A stretch of 62,862 nucleotides of DNA from a bacterium HR28 (lineage in GTDB: Bacteria > Chloroflexota > Chloroflexia > Thermomicrobiales > Thermomicrobiaceae), in assembly GCA_002898255.1 (NCBI GenBank), contig BEIE01000007.1, positions 1-62,862 on the forward strand. The letters run 5' to 3'. Both the position numbers and the translations under genes were made by a program. Of this stretch, positions 6,657-15,021 are shown in pieces; the stretch's first letter is position 1, and every line of letters begins with the position of its first letter. A model generated the notes under the pieces. It ran no database searches, was not told where the DNA came from, and saw only the letters and a program-made list of their open reading frames with translations.

Positions 6657-8375
6657 ATGCAGCGGAGCTCGGATTCTCTCCATCGGTTGGCCGACCACTG
6701 CATACGCCTCTCTCGATGTGGTTTCCTCGCGCTCGCCTCGTTCTTGCTTGCCTGCCAACCTGCTCCACCACGTTCTTCAGAGCAGGTCACACCGTCACCG
6801 ACGCCAACCCACCCACCATTGCACCCGCGAGCCGAGCGACCCCTCCGCGCACTCGCCCGTCCCACAGTGACCATCCGCGTCCCTGACCTGCCACCAACGC
6901 TGGCGCGACAAGCCCAACATTGGCTTGCCCGACTCCAAGCGACGCTTCCCCGTCATTGGTCGCTTCGCTTGACCACCTCGCACGATGCGCTCTTCCACCT
7001 CCACTCGACCGTTGGCACCCCGGCGGGGTATGTGATCGGTGGGCGAGTGTTCGTCCCCGTCACCACGCACGAGAATCTCGTGCGCAGCCTACCGCGAGAT
7101 GCACTCCGCGCACTCATCAACGGAACGATTCGCAACTGGCGTGAACTCGGTCATCCAGATGATCTTCCGGTCCTCCGCGTCTCGGTCGAGCAAGATGGCT
7201 ATCAGCTCGCGGCAGCGGACAGGCGCGTCCCGGATGTCGCCGCACTCACTCGGTTGATCACACCCGGCCTCTTCGCTCTGATCGAACCCGATGCCACTGC
7301 AGCATCCCTTCGCGTCTTATCGGTCGACGGGAGAGATCTCTTCCGCGCCCCCGGTAGTGCGCCGCAGGCTCCCGAACTCGTCGAGTGGCTCGTCCTCGAC
7401 GGCCCCACCCACCTCTTGCCCATCGACACCCTGTCGCCTGAACCGCTCCCTCACCCCACCTTTACCACCATCACCGTCGCCGGCGACATCATTCTCGGCC
7501 GAACAGTCCACCGCATCATGATCGCACGCCGCGACTGGCAGGCCCCCTTCCGCCACATCGCCAGTGAACTGTCCTGGGCCGATCTCACGATTGCGAACCT
7601 TGAATGCGCGCTCACCCGACGGTACTCTCCCCCAGAAGATCCATACACGCTTCGTTTTCTCTCCTATCCGGATGCACTTGCCGGGCTGCAGCTTGCTGGG
7701 ATTGACGCGGTCAGCCTCGCGAACAACCACAGCATGGATTTCGGCTGGCTGGCACTACAGGACACCAAAGAGGCTCTTGCCGCGGCCGGAATCGCCTCAT
7801 TTGGCGCAGGGGTTGATATCCAAAGCGCACTTGAACCTGCCATCCTCGGTGCTCGGACAGCGACCGTTGCACTGCTGGGCTTTGATGGCGTCTCTGCTGA
7901 CTGGTATGGCGCGACCGATGAGTCACCGGGGACTGCGCCACTTGATCCCGAACTCGTCCAGCACGCTATCAGTGCCGCTGCAAATCAGGCTACGATCGTG
8001 ATTCCATTCTTCCATTGGGGCGTGGAGTACACGCTCGTCCCGACCGCGTTCCAGCGGGAAATTGCCCGCCTAGCCATCGACGCCGGCGCCACGTTGGTCG
8101 TCGGATCACACCCCCACTGGGTCCAGGGGGTCGAATGGTATCGTGGTCGCCCAATCTTTTACTCGCTCGGCAATTTTGTTTTCGACCAAGAGTGGTCACC
8201 CGAGACGAAGCAAGGTCTGCTTCTCCACCTCTGGTTCCGCAACTCTGATCTCATGCGTTACGAACTGGTTCCGGTCATCATTGAGGACTATCACCGTCCC
8301 CGACTCGCTACCGAAGCAGAGGCGACGATAATCCTCCGTCGGGTGCAGGAATCCACTCGCGCCCTTCGCTCCTGA
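6657..8375 (+). CDS. Lipoprotein with PstS-like module fused to a CapA-family metallophosphoesterase-like domain
   Basis: A 572-residue protein. After Arg-20 a hydrophobic stretch ends in the lipobox FLLAC (C33), so it is probably an exported lipoprotein, followed by a Pro-rich linker. Residues ~65-255 include FVPVTTHEN and LINGTIRNWRELG (153-165), resembling the end of the first lobe of PstS-type phosphate-binding proteins. Residues ~272-530 are a CapA (PgsA) domain: AGDIILG, NLECAL, LANNHSMDFG, HWG, GSHPHW and SLGNFVFDQ, with the His/Asp/Asn metal-site pattern intact. CapA proteins belong to poly-gamma-glutamate or capsule systems, but the enzymes here are unproven and no capB/capC is nearby. 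AGGGGA sits a few bases before the ATG. Confidence 0.75.
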   Translation: MQRSSDSLHRLADHCIRLSRCGFLALASFLLACQPAPPRSSEQVTPSPTPTHPPLHPRAERPLRALARPTVTIRVPDLPPTLARQAQHWLARLQATLPRHWSLRLTTSHDALFHLHSTVGTPAGYVIGGRVFVPVTTHENLVRSLPRDALRALINGTIRNWRELGHPDDLPVLRVSVEQDGYQLAAADRRVPDVAALTRLITPGLFALIEPDATAASLRVLSVDGRDLFRAPGSAPQAPELVEWLVLDGPTHLLPIDTLSPEPLPHPTFTTITVAGDIILGRTVHRIMIARRDWQAPFRHIASELSWADLTIANLECALTRRYSPPEDPYTLRFLSYPDALAGLQLAGIDAVSLANNHSMDFGWLALQDTKEALAAAGIASFGAGVDIQSALEPAILGARTATVALLGFDGVSADWYGATDESPGTAPLDPELVQHAISAAANQATIVIPFFHWGVEYTLVPTAFQREIARLAIDAGATLVVGSHPHWVQGVEWYRGRPIFYSLGNFVFDQEWSPETKQGLLLHLWFRNSDLMRYELVPVIIEDYHRPRLATEAEATIILRRVQESTRALRS

Positions 8376-8646
8376 GCCGGAGATCACCCGGCTGACGGCG
8401 TACGTTCAGGAAGGACACGCCGAGGAACATGGGGACGAAACGGCTGCACCAGCCTTACTCCTGAGCACCTGCAGGTCAATCCTGCTCTACTGAGCGAGCT
8501 GAGGCAGGTATGCATTGGACCCGATGCTCGAAGACACAGCATCCACGCTGTCGAACAGCTCAACCCACCGGGATGTGGGTCGTCCTTGGCTGACGGGCTG
8601 CAGCGCCGGTGGCGAGCCCCACCCATCCGTGTTGTGGAAGCCACCC

Positions 8647-8676
8647 TTGACAACGTTGGCCTCGCTATGCCATACT
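8647..8676 (+). promoter_or_regulatory. Promoter of tRNA-Asp
   Basis: Perfect -35 TTGACA at 8647-8652, an 18-base spacer and a -10-like CATACT at 8671-8676. The tRNA begins 17 bases after the -10 hexamer. The 270 bases between the CapA-like gene and this promoter show no gene. Confidence 0.65.
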
Positions 8677-8692
8677 TTCGCCGTGACAACGC

Positions 8693-8766
8693 GGAGGCGT
8701 GGTGTAGAGGCCTAACACGCGGCCCTGTCAAGGCCGAGATCGCGGGTTCGAATCCCGTCGCTTCCG
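8693..8766 (+). tRNA. tRNA-Asp (GTC)
   Basis: A 7-bp acceptor stem GGAGGCG/CGCTTCC with one G-T pair, D-arm GTGT...ACAC, anticodon loop CTGTCAA (anticodon GTC), and T-arm GCGGG-TTCGAAT-CCCGT. Discriminator G at 8766. CCA is not encoded (CTC follows). Confidence 0.93.
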
Positions 8767-8773
8767 CTCCATT

Positions 8774-8814
8774 CAAGAGCGCGGCCTTCAGGCCGCGCTC
8801 TTGTCCTTTCTCTT
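8774..8814 (+). terminator. Terminator after tRNA-Asp
   Basis: A 13-bp perfect stem (8774-8786 with 8791-8803), TTCA loop and a pyrimidine-rich tail TCCTTTCTCTT. It also separates the tRNA from the convergent SDR gene. Confidence 0.8.
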
Positions 8815-8861
8815 CCTAACCTCCAGAAGCCGGTGAGCTCATTCCCACGTGTGCAGGTCCT

Positions 8862-9647
8862 TCACTGCGGTGTCTCGCCTTGCTCCCACCACAGCCCCAT
8901 CCGCGCCTGCGTACCACCATCCACAAACAACACCTGGCCAGTGATAAAGTCCGCGTCATCCGAAACGAGAAAAACCGCCGCTTTCCCAACGTCCTCTGGC
9001 CGACCAACGCGTCCCCATGGCACCATCTGGTTCCCTAGTTCCGTCGTATACCCGGGAATCTGAAAGTATCGTGGCACTTCAATCAGCCCAGGCCCGATCG
9101 CGTTGACCCGAATTTTGAGCGGCGCCAGTTCGATGGCGAGCGACCGGGTGAAGGCGATGATCGCCCCCTTCGTCGCCGCATATGCCGCATGGCGCGGGAA
9201 TCCTGCAGCACCGTGAATCGAGGTGATGTTCAGGATTGCCCCGCTGCCGCGTTCCAGCATATGACGCACAGCCTGCTGAGCACAGAAAAAAGTCGCACGC
9301 ATATTCAGGTCAAAGAGCTCCTCATAGACCTCCTCCGGGAAATCCAGAAATGATCGCGCGCGCGTCACCCCCGAATTGTTAACTAAGATATCAAGGCCAC
9401 CAAGCGCTGCGGCTGCCTCATCAACAACGCGCCGACACTCTGCCACCGAGCGGAGATCCCCACCGAGCGCCACCGCCTGGCCACCATTCCGACGGATCTC
9501 CTCAACTGCCGCCTCTGCTCCTTCACGGCTGTGAGCATAGTGCAGCGCTACCGCAGCTCCCTCCGCAGCGAGTGCCAGTGCGATGCCACGGCCGATCCCC
9601 ATCCCAGCCCCGGTGACAAGGGCACGCTTTCCATCTAACCTTCCCAT
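8862..9647 (-). CDS. SDR family NAD(P)-dependent oxidoreductase
   Basis: A 261-residue classical short-chain dehydrogenase: cofactor motif GAGMGIGRG (about 12-20), NNSGV, the catalytic Ser in NITSIHG, YAATKG as the Tyr-x-x-x-Lys pair, and the C-terminal ITGQVLFVDGG. A GGGAGGATGAAGGG stretch precedes the ATG. The substrate cannot be read from the sequence. The divergent neighbour is a mannonate dehydratase, so a hexuronate/mannonate (fructuronate) reductase role is plausible; FabG-like or glucose dehydrogenase roles remain possible. Confidence 0.85.
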   Translation of the reverse strand: MGRLDGKRALVTGAGMGIGRGIALALAAEGAAVALHYAHSREGAEAAVEEIRRNGGQAVALGGDLRSVAECRRVVDEAAAALGGLDILVNNSGVTRARSFLDFPEEVYEELFDLNMRATFFCAQQAVRHMLERGSGAILNITSIHGAAGFPRHAAYAATKGAIIAFTRSLAIELAPLKIRVNAIGPGLIEVPRYFQIPGYTTELGNQMVPWGRVGRPEDVGKAAVFLVSDDADFITGQVLFVDGGTQARMGLWWEQGETPQ

Positions 9648-9987
9648 CCCTTCATCCTCCCTTCGTCACGATCCCTCTCCGAGGACGCAGTATCGCGTGA
9701 TCGCAGCACAACGAGTAGTCCCTCCCTATGCCGTCTGCACCGTCGGTGCTGAGATCGGTTAAAAAGGCCAACAACTTGAGAGATCTCGCAACGGGCACCC
9801 GGAGGACCGTTGAGAACGACGCTCGTAACCCCACAACAGGACACCCGATGCACCCCCAGTCACAGTCACGCGCGGTCGGAGCCATCCACCCCAACAACTC
9901 GTCGGACGCAACAGAGGGGGTATCTTCCGCATACGCGTCTTCTGGGCGACAATGGTCTCGGCGATTGCGAAACGAATGGGGGATACC
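9648..9987. other. Divergent intergenic region, presumed promoters and operator for SDR and uxuA
   Basis: About 340 bases separate the divergent SDR and mannonate dehydratase starts. I see no convincing -35/-10 pair or palindromic operator, although both promoters should lie here. Short overlapping frames look like noise. Confidence 0.5.
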
Positions 9988-11037
9988 ATGGAACTCGCCC
10001 TGATCCTTCCTCCTTGGCCCAATGAGCGCTGGAAACTGGCATTGCAGTTGGGTGTCACACATGCGGTCACGACTTTGCCATTCCACGTTGCGGGAGGACA
10101 TCAGGCATCGAACCCACCAGGGGTACCTCAGCCCGTTGTGCCGCACGACGTGCCACCGCCGGAATATCGTCCCTGGGATTTCATGCCTCTCCTACTCATG
10201 GTGCAACGCTTCCGTGAGGCGGGGATCACCGTCTCGGTCATCGAGGCCTCCCCACCGATGCACCGTGCCCGGCTCGGTCTGGACGGTCGCGATGAGGAGA
10301 TCGAATGGGTCATCACGCTCATCCGCAATATGGGCAAACTCGGAATTCCGGTCTGGTGCTGGAACTGGATGGCCGTGATCAACTGGGCACGCACCTCGAC
10401 GACCACGCCGACACGCGGTGGAGCCCTAGTCACCAGCTATGATCACGAACTTATGGAACGAGCAGGCCCGACAGAATATGGCGAGATTTCTGCAGAACGG
10501 CTCTGGCAGAACCTCGAGTACTTCTTAAAGGCTGTCGTGCCTGTCGCTGAGGAGGCTGGCGTCCAGCTCGCTCTCCACCCCGATGATCCCCCTGTTCCAT
10601 CCTTGCGCGGGATCGCACGGATCCTGATCACACCAGAGGCACTGCAGCGAGCGCTCGACCTCTATCCGAGCCCTGCACATGGGTTGACCTTTTGCCAAGG
10701 CACAATCTCAACAATGGGCGTCGATGTCCCGCACTGGATTCGACATTTCGGCCGACAAAACAAGATTCACTTTGTCCACTTCCGTGACGTGCGCGGTGGC
10801 CCGACACAGTTCGTTGAGACCTTCCACGATGACGGCCAAACCGACATGTATGAAGCGATGAAAGCCTATTACGAGATCAATTTCCAAGGCGTGATGCGGC
10901 CGGACCACGTACCAACGATGGAGGGCGAGCCGAACACAGAACCCGGATACATGATGCTCGGGCGTCTCTTTGCCATCGGATACATGAAGGGGCTGCGCGA
11001 GGCTGTGCTCAAGACCGCTGCCAGTTCAGTCTCGTAG
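9988..11037 (+). CDS. uxuA: Mannonate dehydratase (UxuA family TIM barrel)
   Basis: The ATG at 9988 (MELALILPPWPN) follows GGGGGA at 9978-9983; an in-frame GTG 36 bases earlier lacks a site. The 349-residue TIM-barrel protein shows VWCWNWM, LALHPDDPPVPSLRGIARI, LTFCQGTISTMG, KIHFVHFRDVRG, HDDGQTDM and MRPDHVPTMEG, the conserved metal- and substrate-site blocks of D-mannonate dehydratase, which converts D-mannonate to 2-keto-3-deoxygluconate in glucuronate breakdown. The length is slightly short of the E. coli enzyme. The divergent SDR may supply the preceding reductase step. Confidence 0.85.
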   Translation: MELALILPPWPNERWKLALQLGVTHAVTTLPFHVAGGHQASNPPGVPQPVVPHDVPPPEYRPWDFMPLLLMVQRFREAGITVSVIEASPPMHRARLGLDGRDEEIEWVITLIRNMGKLGIPVWCWNWMAVINWARTSTTTPTRGGALVTSYDHELMERAGPTEYGEISAERLWQNLEYFLKAVVPVAEEAGVQLALHPDDPPVPSLRGIARILITPEALQRALDLYPSPAHGLTFCQGTISTMGVDVPHWIRHFGRQNKIHFVHFRDVRGGPTQFVETFHDDGQTDMYEAMKAYYEINFQGVMRPDHVPTMEGEPNTEPGYMMLGRLFAIGYMKGLREAVLKTAASSVS

Positions 11038-11515
11038 TGCGCGACAGTTGTTGTCGAGCGTACCTCGCCCTGGGGGAGCAAGACATTTCGCCTTCGGCAC
11101 TCACAGGTGGTCCCCCCCTGTTCTCATGCTCCCACCACTTCACTCTTCAGGAGGACTGCGCGATTGATTGCCGCGCAACTCGGCGCCCCTTCGACGACGA
11201 GGCTTCGAGTTATCATCATCAATCTGCACCCCATCTGAGATCGCGCCCCTCATGTCCTGCAAAGACGCCATGGGAATCCAGAGACCTCAAGGAGATCTCC
11301 CAAATGTGGTTTGACACGACGCTCAGATCGCGCAGCAAAACAGCGCGCTGATCGCACCGGCAGCGACGAAAAGCCGGTCACTGCCTACAGACTTCTTGAC
11401 ATGACTAGAATTGCCACACTCACGGTCGTGACGTGCCCCACGGGAACGTCTGCAGATGGAAAACAATTACACTTGTTGTGGCGTGCTCACCCGAGAGCGC
11501 GAGGTGACGAGCAAA
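11038..11515. other. Intergenic stretch, no gene seen
   Basis: About 480 bases. A TTGACA hexamer occurs at 11396-11401 but no -10 is placed at a suitable distance. No coding frame is convincing. Confidence 0.5.
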
Positions 11516-12778
11516 ATGAGTGCACATCCCCGTCGCATCATGCTTCTGACTACACCGACAAGCTACCGTACGGCCGCGTTCCTCACTGCCGCCGCGCGAC
11601 TGGGTATCGAGGTTCTCCTCATTGAAGACACGCCTGAGCCGCTCCGGCAGATTTGGGAACTCCGCTACGCCGTTGACTTCAGCGCTCCAGAACGCGCCGC
11701 GGAAGAGCTCGCGCGCCTTGCTCGAACACATCCAGTTCGCGCTGTCGTACCCGTCGACGACTCCGGGACACTCCTCGCTGCGCTGGTGTCTGAGCAGCTG
11801 GGCCTTCCAAGCAATGACCCCAGTGCAGCGCTCGCCGCACGCGACAAATGGATCATGCGTCAGCGGTTCGCAGCAGCCGGTGTTCCAGCGCCGAAGGCTC
11901 AAGCGTTCCCCGCCCTGGCAAACCCGGCAGAAATTGCAGCCCATGTCTCCTATCCATGTGTAATCAAGCCTACTCGGCTCTCCGGCAGTCGTGGCGTCAT
12001 CCGAGCAAATAATCGAAACGAGTTCACGGACGCGTTCGAACGTGTCCGCGCCATCTTAGAGAGTGACGGGATGAACCTGCAGCAGGCGTCCATTCTCGTC
12101 GAGCCGTTCGTGCCTGGTTTCGAGGTCGCGTTAGAAGGGCTATTGACCGATGGCAAGCTAGAGGTCCTCGCCCTGTTTGACAAACCTGACCCGCTCGACG
12201 GTCCGTACTTTGAGGAGACGATCTACGTGACGCCGTCGCGGTTGCCACCCGAAACGCAAGCAGCGATCGTCTCCGCCACCAGGCAGGCCGCGCAAGCGCT
12301 CGGGCTCCAAACCGGACCGATCCATGCTGAGCTTCGGGTGAATGATCAGGGGCCTTGGGTCATCGAAGTAGCCGGACGGTCCATCGGTGGTCTGTGTTCG
12401 CGCATCCTCGAGTTTGGGACCGGGACGACGCTCGAAGAGCTCATTCTCGCCCATGCGGTCGGCGATCCGATTCCCTCCCGAGATCGCCGATCAGGCGCGG
12501 TTGGTGTCATGATGATTCCGATACCGGGTCGGGGCATCTTGAAAGGCGTTGATGGTATTGCCGAAGCGCAGCGGGTACCCGGTATTACCGGTATCGAGAT
12601 CACTGTGAAGCGCAACCATCGGATTGTTCCATTGCCGGAAGGAGCGAGCTATTTGGGTTTTATCTTCGCACAGGGAGACGACCCATACGAAGTTGAGGCT
12701 GCACTACGACGTGCTCACGCGCAGCTCCGGATTCGCCTCGCCCCCGAGCTCCCTCTCATCACTGCTCGGCGCGTATGA
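11516..12778 (+). CDS. ATP-grasp domain carboxylate-amine ligase, substrate unknown
   Basis: The ATG at 11516 (MSAHPRRIML) with GAGGTGAC about 8 bases upstream is preferred to a start 60 bases earlier, giving 420 residues. An N-terminal preATP-grasp domain (~1-105) is followed by the ATP-grasp fold: DKWIMRQRFAAAGVPAP, YPCVIKPTRLSGSRGV (nucleotide-binding Lys), EPFVPGFEVALEGLL, and HAELRVNDQGPWVIEVAGRSIGG (metal-binding Glu/Asn). The C-terminal ~80 residues resemble the extra domain of L-amino-acid/dipeptide ligases such as BacD relatives. It probably joins an amino acid or other amine to a carboxylate. Neighbours give no pathway hint. Confidence 0.75.
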   Translation: MSAHPRRIMLLTTPTSYRTAAFLTAAARLGIEVLLIEDTPEPLRQIWELRYAVDFSAPERAAEELARLARTHPVRAVVPVDDSGTLLAALVSEQLGLPSNDPSAALAARDKWIMRQRFAAAGVPAPKAQAFPALANPAEIAAHVSYPCVIKPTRLSGSRGVIRANNRNEFTDAFERVRAILESDGMNLQQASILVEPFVPGFEVALEGLLTDGKLEVLALFDKPDPLDGPYFEETIYVTPSRLPPETQAAIVSATRQAAQALGLQTGPIHAELRVNDQGPWVIEVAGRSIGGLCSRILEFGTGTTLEELILAHAVGDPIPSRDRRSGAVGVMMIPIPGRGILKGVDGIAEAQRVPGITGIEITVKRNHRIVPLPEGASYLGFIFAQGDDPYEVEAALRRAHAQLRIRLAPELPLITARRV

Positions 12779-12786
12779 GCATTCGC

Positions 12787-13095
12787 TCACTTCTTGCGAG
12801 CTGGACCACCTTTCGCCGGTTGTCCAACGCCTGGTGGCACCCAGCCCTCCGGCAGCTCCTCTTCTTCGCCGAAGAAGAACGCTTCCATATGCTCACGGAG
12901 AATTGCACGATCCTCCGGGTCAGCTGGATTCAAACCGTAATGATTGATCACGATCGTCTGATACTCACGCCACATCTCCCAGGCCTCCTGGGATATCTCG
13001 CGGTAGATGCGCTCTCCCAGCGGGCCGGGGAAAGGTGGCCGCTCAAGGCCGGGCAATTCCCGCTTAAGCTTCACGCAGTAGACCATACGCGTCAT
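12787..13095 (-). CDS. yggX: YggX-like Fe(2+)-trafficking / oxidative damage protection protein
   Basis: A 102-residue protein with the family blocks VYCVKLKRELPGLERPPFPG, REISQEAWEMWREYQT and INHYGLNPADP. The single Cys near the N-terminus is conserved in YggX, which protects Fe-S clusters and handles labile iron in the cytoplasm. It is ~10 residues longer than the E. coli protein, with a Gly/Pro/Lys-rich C-terminal tail. Its stop lies 8 bases from the stop of the convergent ATP-grasp gene. Confidence 0.85.
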   Translation of the reverse strand: MTRMVYCVKLKRELPGLERPPFPGPLGERIYREISQEAWEMWREYQTIVINHYGLNPADPEDRAILREHMEAFFFGEEEELPEGWVPPGVGQPAKGGPARKK

Positions 13096-13160
13096 TGTGA
13101 GCCGTCCTCATTCGTCGTCTCGTCAAACACTGCGGCAAGGGTAACGAACAGGAACCGACT

Positions 13161-14084
13161 ATGTCAAAATCGTCTCGATTGCCTCGCGTTGTGCTCTGGG
13201 GCTCCTTAAGTCGTCAAACTGCAGTCACACTACACGCTCTGCTCCAGGCCGAGATTCCCGTACAAGGTCTCATCGTCGCTGGCGCTCCACTGCAGCACTT
13301 AATAGGGTCGGCTGTGCCCCTTGCAATCTGGCACACCGATCCGTACGCCATCGCCCGTCGCAAAAACATCCCTATCGTCACTATCAACCGACGTTCAGAG
13401 CTCTACGAATTGACGCATACCACTCAACTGTCCGCTGAACTCGGACTCGTGTCATGTTTTCCCTGGAAGCTACCAAAGGAGGTGGCAGCCTCTTATCCCC
13501 GCGGAATGCTTAATATCCACCCCTCTCCCCTACCAGCCTACCGCGGACCAGCACCGCTCTTTTGGCAGTATCATGACGGCTGCCTTACGACTGGCGTAAC
13601 CCTGCATTGCATCACAGAGCAACTGGACTCCGGTCCGCTTCTGGCGCAGGTTCATTGCACTCTTCCACTCGCCTTCCCTGGTGATCGGCTCGAGGCTTGG
13701 CTTGCTTGGTATGGAGTCGGATTACTCCTCCGGGTTCTCCGCGGGGAACGCACCGCGCACATGACACCGGCCGAGTCCGTCTCTTCCGGGTGGGCACCAC
13801 TTCCAGGACCAGAAGAGTCCACGATCGATTGGACCTGGCCCTGCTGGCGCGCTGCACACTTCTTGGCTGGCGTTCTCCCGCTCGGTTACAACGTCACGAT
13901 CTGCGATCGCCACGGACAGAACTGGCACGTTGAGCGTTTTCTCGCGTGGAGTGCCCACCCGCTCGTTCCAAGCCGGGGATCTTCCACGATTGTCTCACTC
14001 GAGTTCGCCGACGGATACCTTACCGTCCAAGCACGACCGCTTTACTCTGTCGAGCGACCTCGCCGCAGCGTTCGTCGCCAATAG
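13161..14084 (+). CDS. Formyltransferase (Fmt / sugar N-formyltransferase-like paralogue)
   Basis: A 307-residue protein of the formyl_transf_N superfamily: NIHPSPLPAYRGPAPLFWQ (the Asn-x-His and SLLP-like catalytic/folate block), ITEQLDSGPLLAQ (catalytic Asp) and a C-terminal domain with ESTIDWTWP. It uses 10-formyl-THF. The N-terminal part (WGSLSRQTAVTLHALLQ) departs from housekeeping methionyl-tRNA formyltransferase, so I call a paralogue; the convergent nucleotide-sugar reductase hints at sugar amine formylation but does not prove it. Its last 43 bases overlap the end of that gene tail-to-tail. Confidence 0.75.
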   Translation: MSKSSRLPRVVLWGSLSRQTAVTLHALLQAEIPVQGLIVAGAPLQHLIGSAVPLAIWHTDPYAIARRKNIPIVTINRRSELYELTHTTQLSAELGLVSCFPWKLPKEVAASYPRGMLNIHPSPLPAYRGPAPLFWQYHDGCLTTGVTLHCITEQLDSGPLLAQVHCTLPLAFPGDRLEAWLAWYGVGLLLRVLRGERTAHMTPAESVSSGWAPLPGPEESTIDWTWPCWRAAHFLAGVLPLGYNVTICDRHGQNWHVERFLAWSAHPLVPSRGSSTIVSLEFADGYLTVQARPLYSVERPRRSVRRQ

Positions 14085-15004
14085 TCGAGCGTATCAGCGA
14101 GCGTCTGTTCGAGCGGAATTTCCGGGCGCCAGCCAGTAGCTGCTCGCAATGCACTTGCATCGCCGCGTAACACCCGTACTTCCACTGGCCGCAGTCTCCC
14201 CGGGTCTTGTTCAACACGGAGCGGAAGTCGCGCCATCGCGAGTAAACGCTCTACCACCTCGGCCAACTTCCAGGAGTATCCACTGGCAATATTGAACACT
14301 TGTCCAACGAAGCGCTGGTCAGCAACAAGCTCATACGCACGGACGACATCACGCACGTCAAGCAGGTCACGCTCGACGTTCAAATCGCCGACGAGCACAA
14401 CAGGGGGTGCTAGACCGAGTTCAGCCTCGGCGATCTGCCGTGCAAATCCAGATATCGAGAAACGCTCGCTTTGTCCGGGGCCAATATGGGTGAATGGCCG
14501 AACCCGCACCACCGGCAAGCCATAGGCCAAGTAGTACTGCAGCCCAAGGAGATCCTGACCGGCCTTACTCACGCCGTACGGGCTCAGCGGCCGAAACGGC
14601 TGCGCCTCTGTCACCGGCAGCTCGTCCTCGTGAACCAGACCGTAGGCATCAGAGGAACTCACCACAATGACAATCGGGGGCGGATCGAGTGTCCGTGCTG
14701 CCTCGAGCAAGTGTACTTGACCAATCATATTGTTTGCGATCGTTCCGACCGGATCTTGGAACGATCGCGGAACGTAACTGACGGCCGCAAGATGGAAAAT
14801 CACCTCCGGTCGCCAGTAGGTGATTGTCCGCCGGACCAGTTCGCCATTGAGTAGGTCACAAACCAGATGCTGGACGAAATACGGCGACGGCGCGCTCGGG
14901 CGAGCCGAGAGCCCGATCACCTCCCAGCGTCCCGAGGATGCCAAATGTGCTGCCAAGTGACTTCCAGCGAAGCCGGACGCACCGGTGATCAAGGCCCTCC
15001 GCAT
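14042..15004 (-). CDS. NAD-dependent epimerase/dehydratase, GDP-4-keto-6-deoxymannose reductase-like
   Basis: A 320-residue extended SDR: GASGFAGSHLA (about 8-18), HLAAVSYVPRSF, the catalytic SSSDAYG and YGVSKAGQDLL (Tyr-x-x-x-Lys), and the substrate-binding RPFTHIGPGQ. The FTHIGPGQ and NVERDLLDVRDV blocks are characteristic of the GDP-mannose 4,6-dehydratase / RMD group that makes GDP-rhamnose-type sugars. It is the last gene of the leftward aroKB-mtnA-ahcY-metK set, 17 bases after metK, which has no obvious pathway link. Confidence 0.75.
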   Translation of the reverse strand: MRRALITGASGFAGSHLAAHLASSGRWEVIGLSARPSAPSPYFVQHLVCDLLNGELVRRTITYWRPEVIFHLAAVSYVPRSFQDPVGTIANNMIGQVHLLEAARTLDPPPIVIVVSSSDAYGLVHEDELPVTEAQPFRPLSPYGVSKAGQDLLGLQYYLAYGLPVVRVRPFTHIGPGQSERFSISGFARQIAEAELGLAPPVVLVGDLNVERDLLDVRDVVRAYELVADQRFVGQVFNIASGYSWKLAEVVERLLAMARLPLRVEQDPGRLRPVEVRVLRGDASALRAATGWRPEIPLEQTLADTLDYWRRTLRRGRSTE

Positions 15005-15021
15005 CGCGCGGCCGCGCTCCT

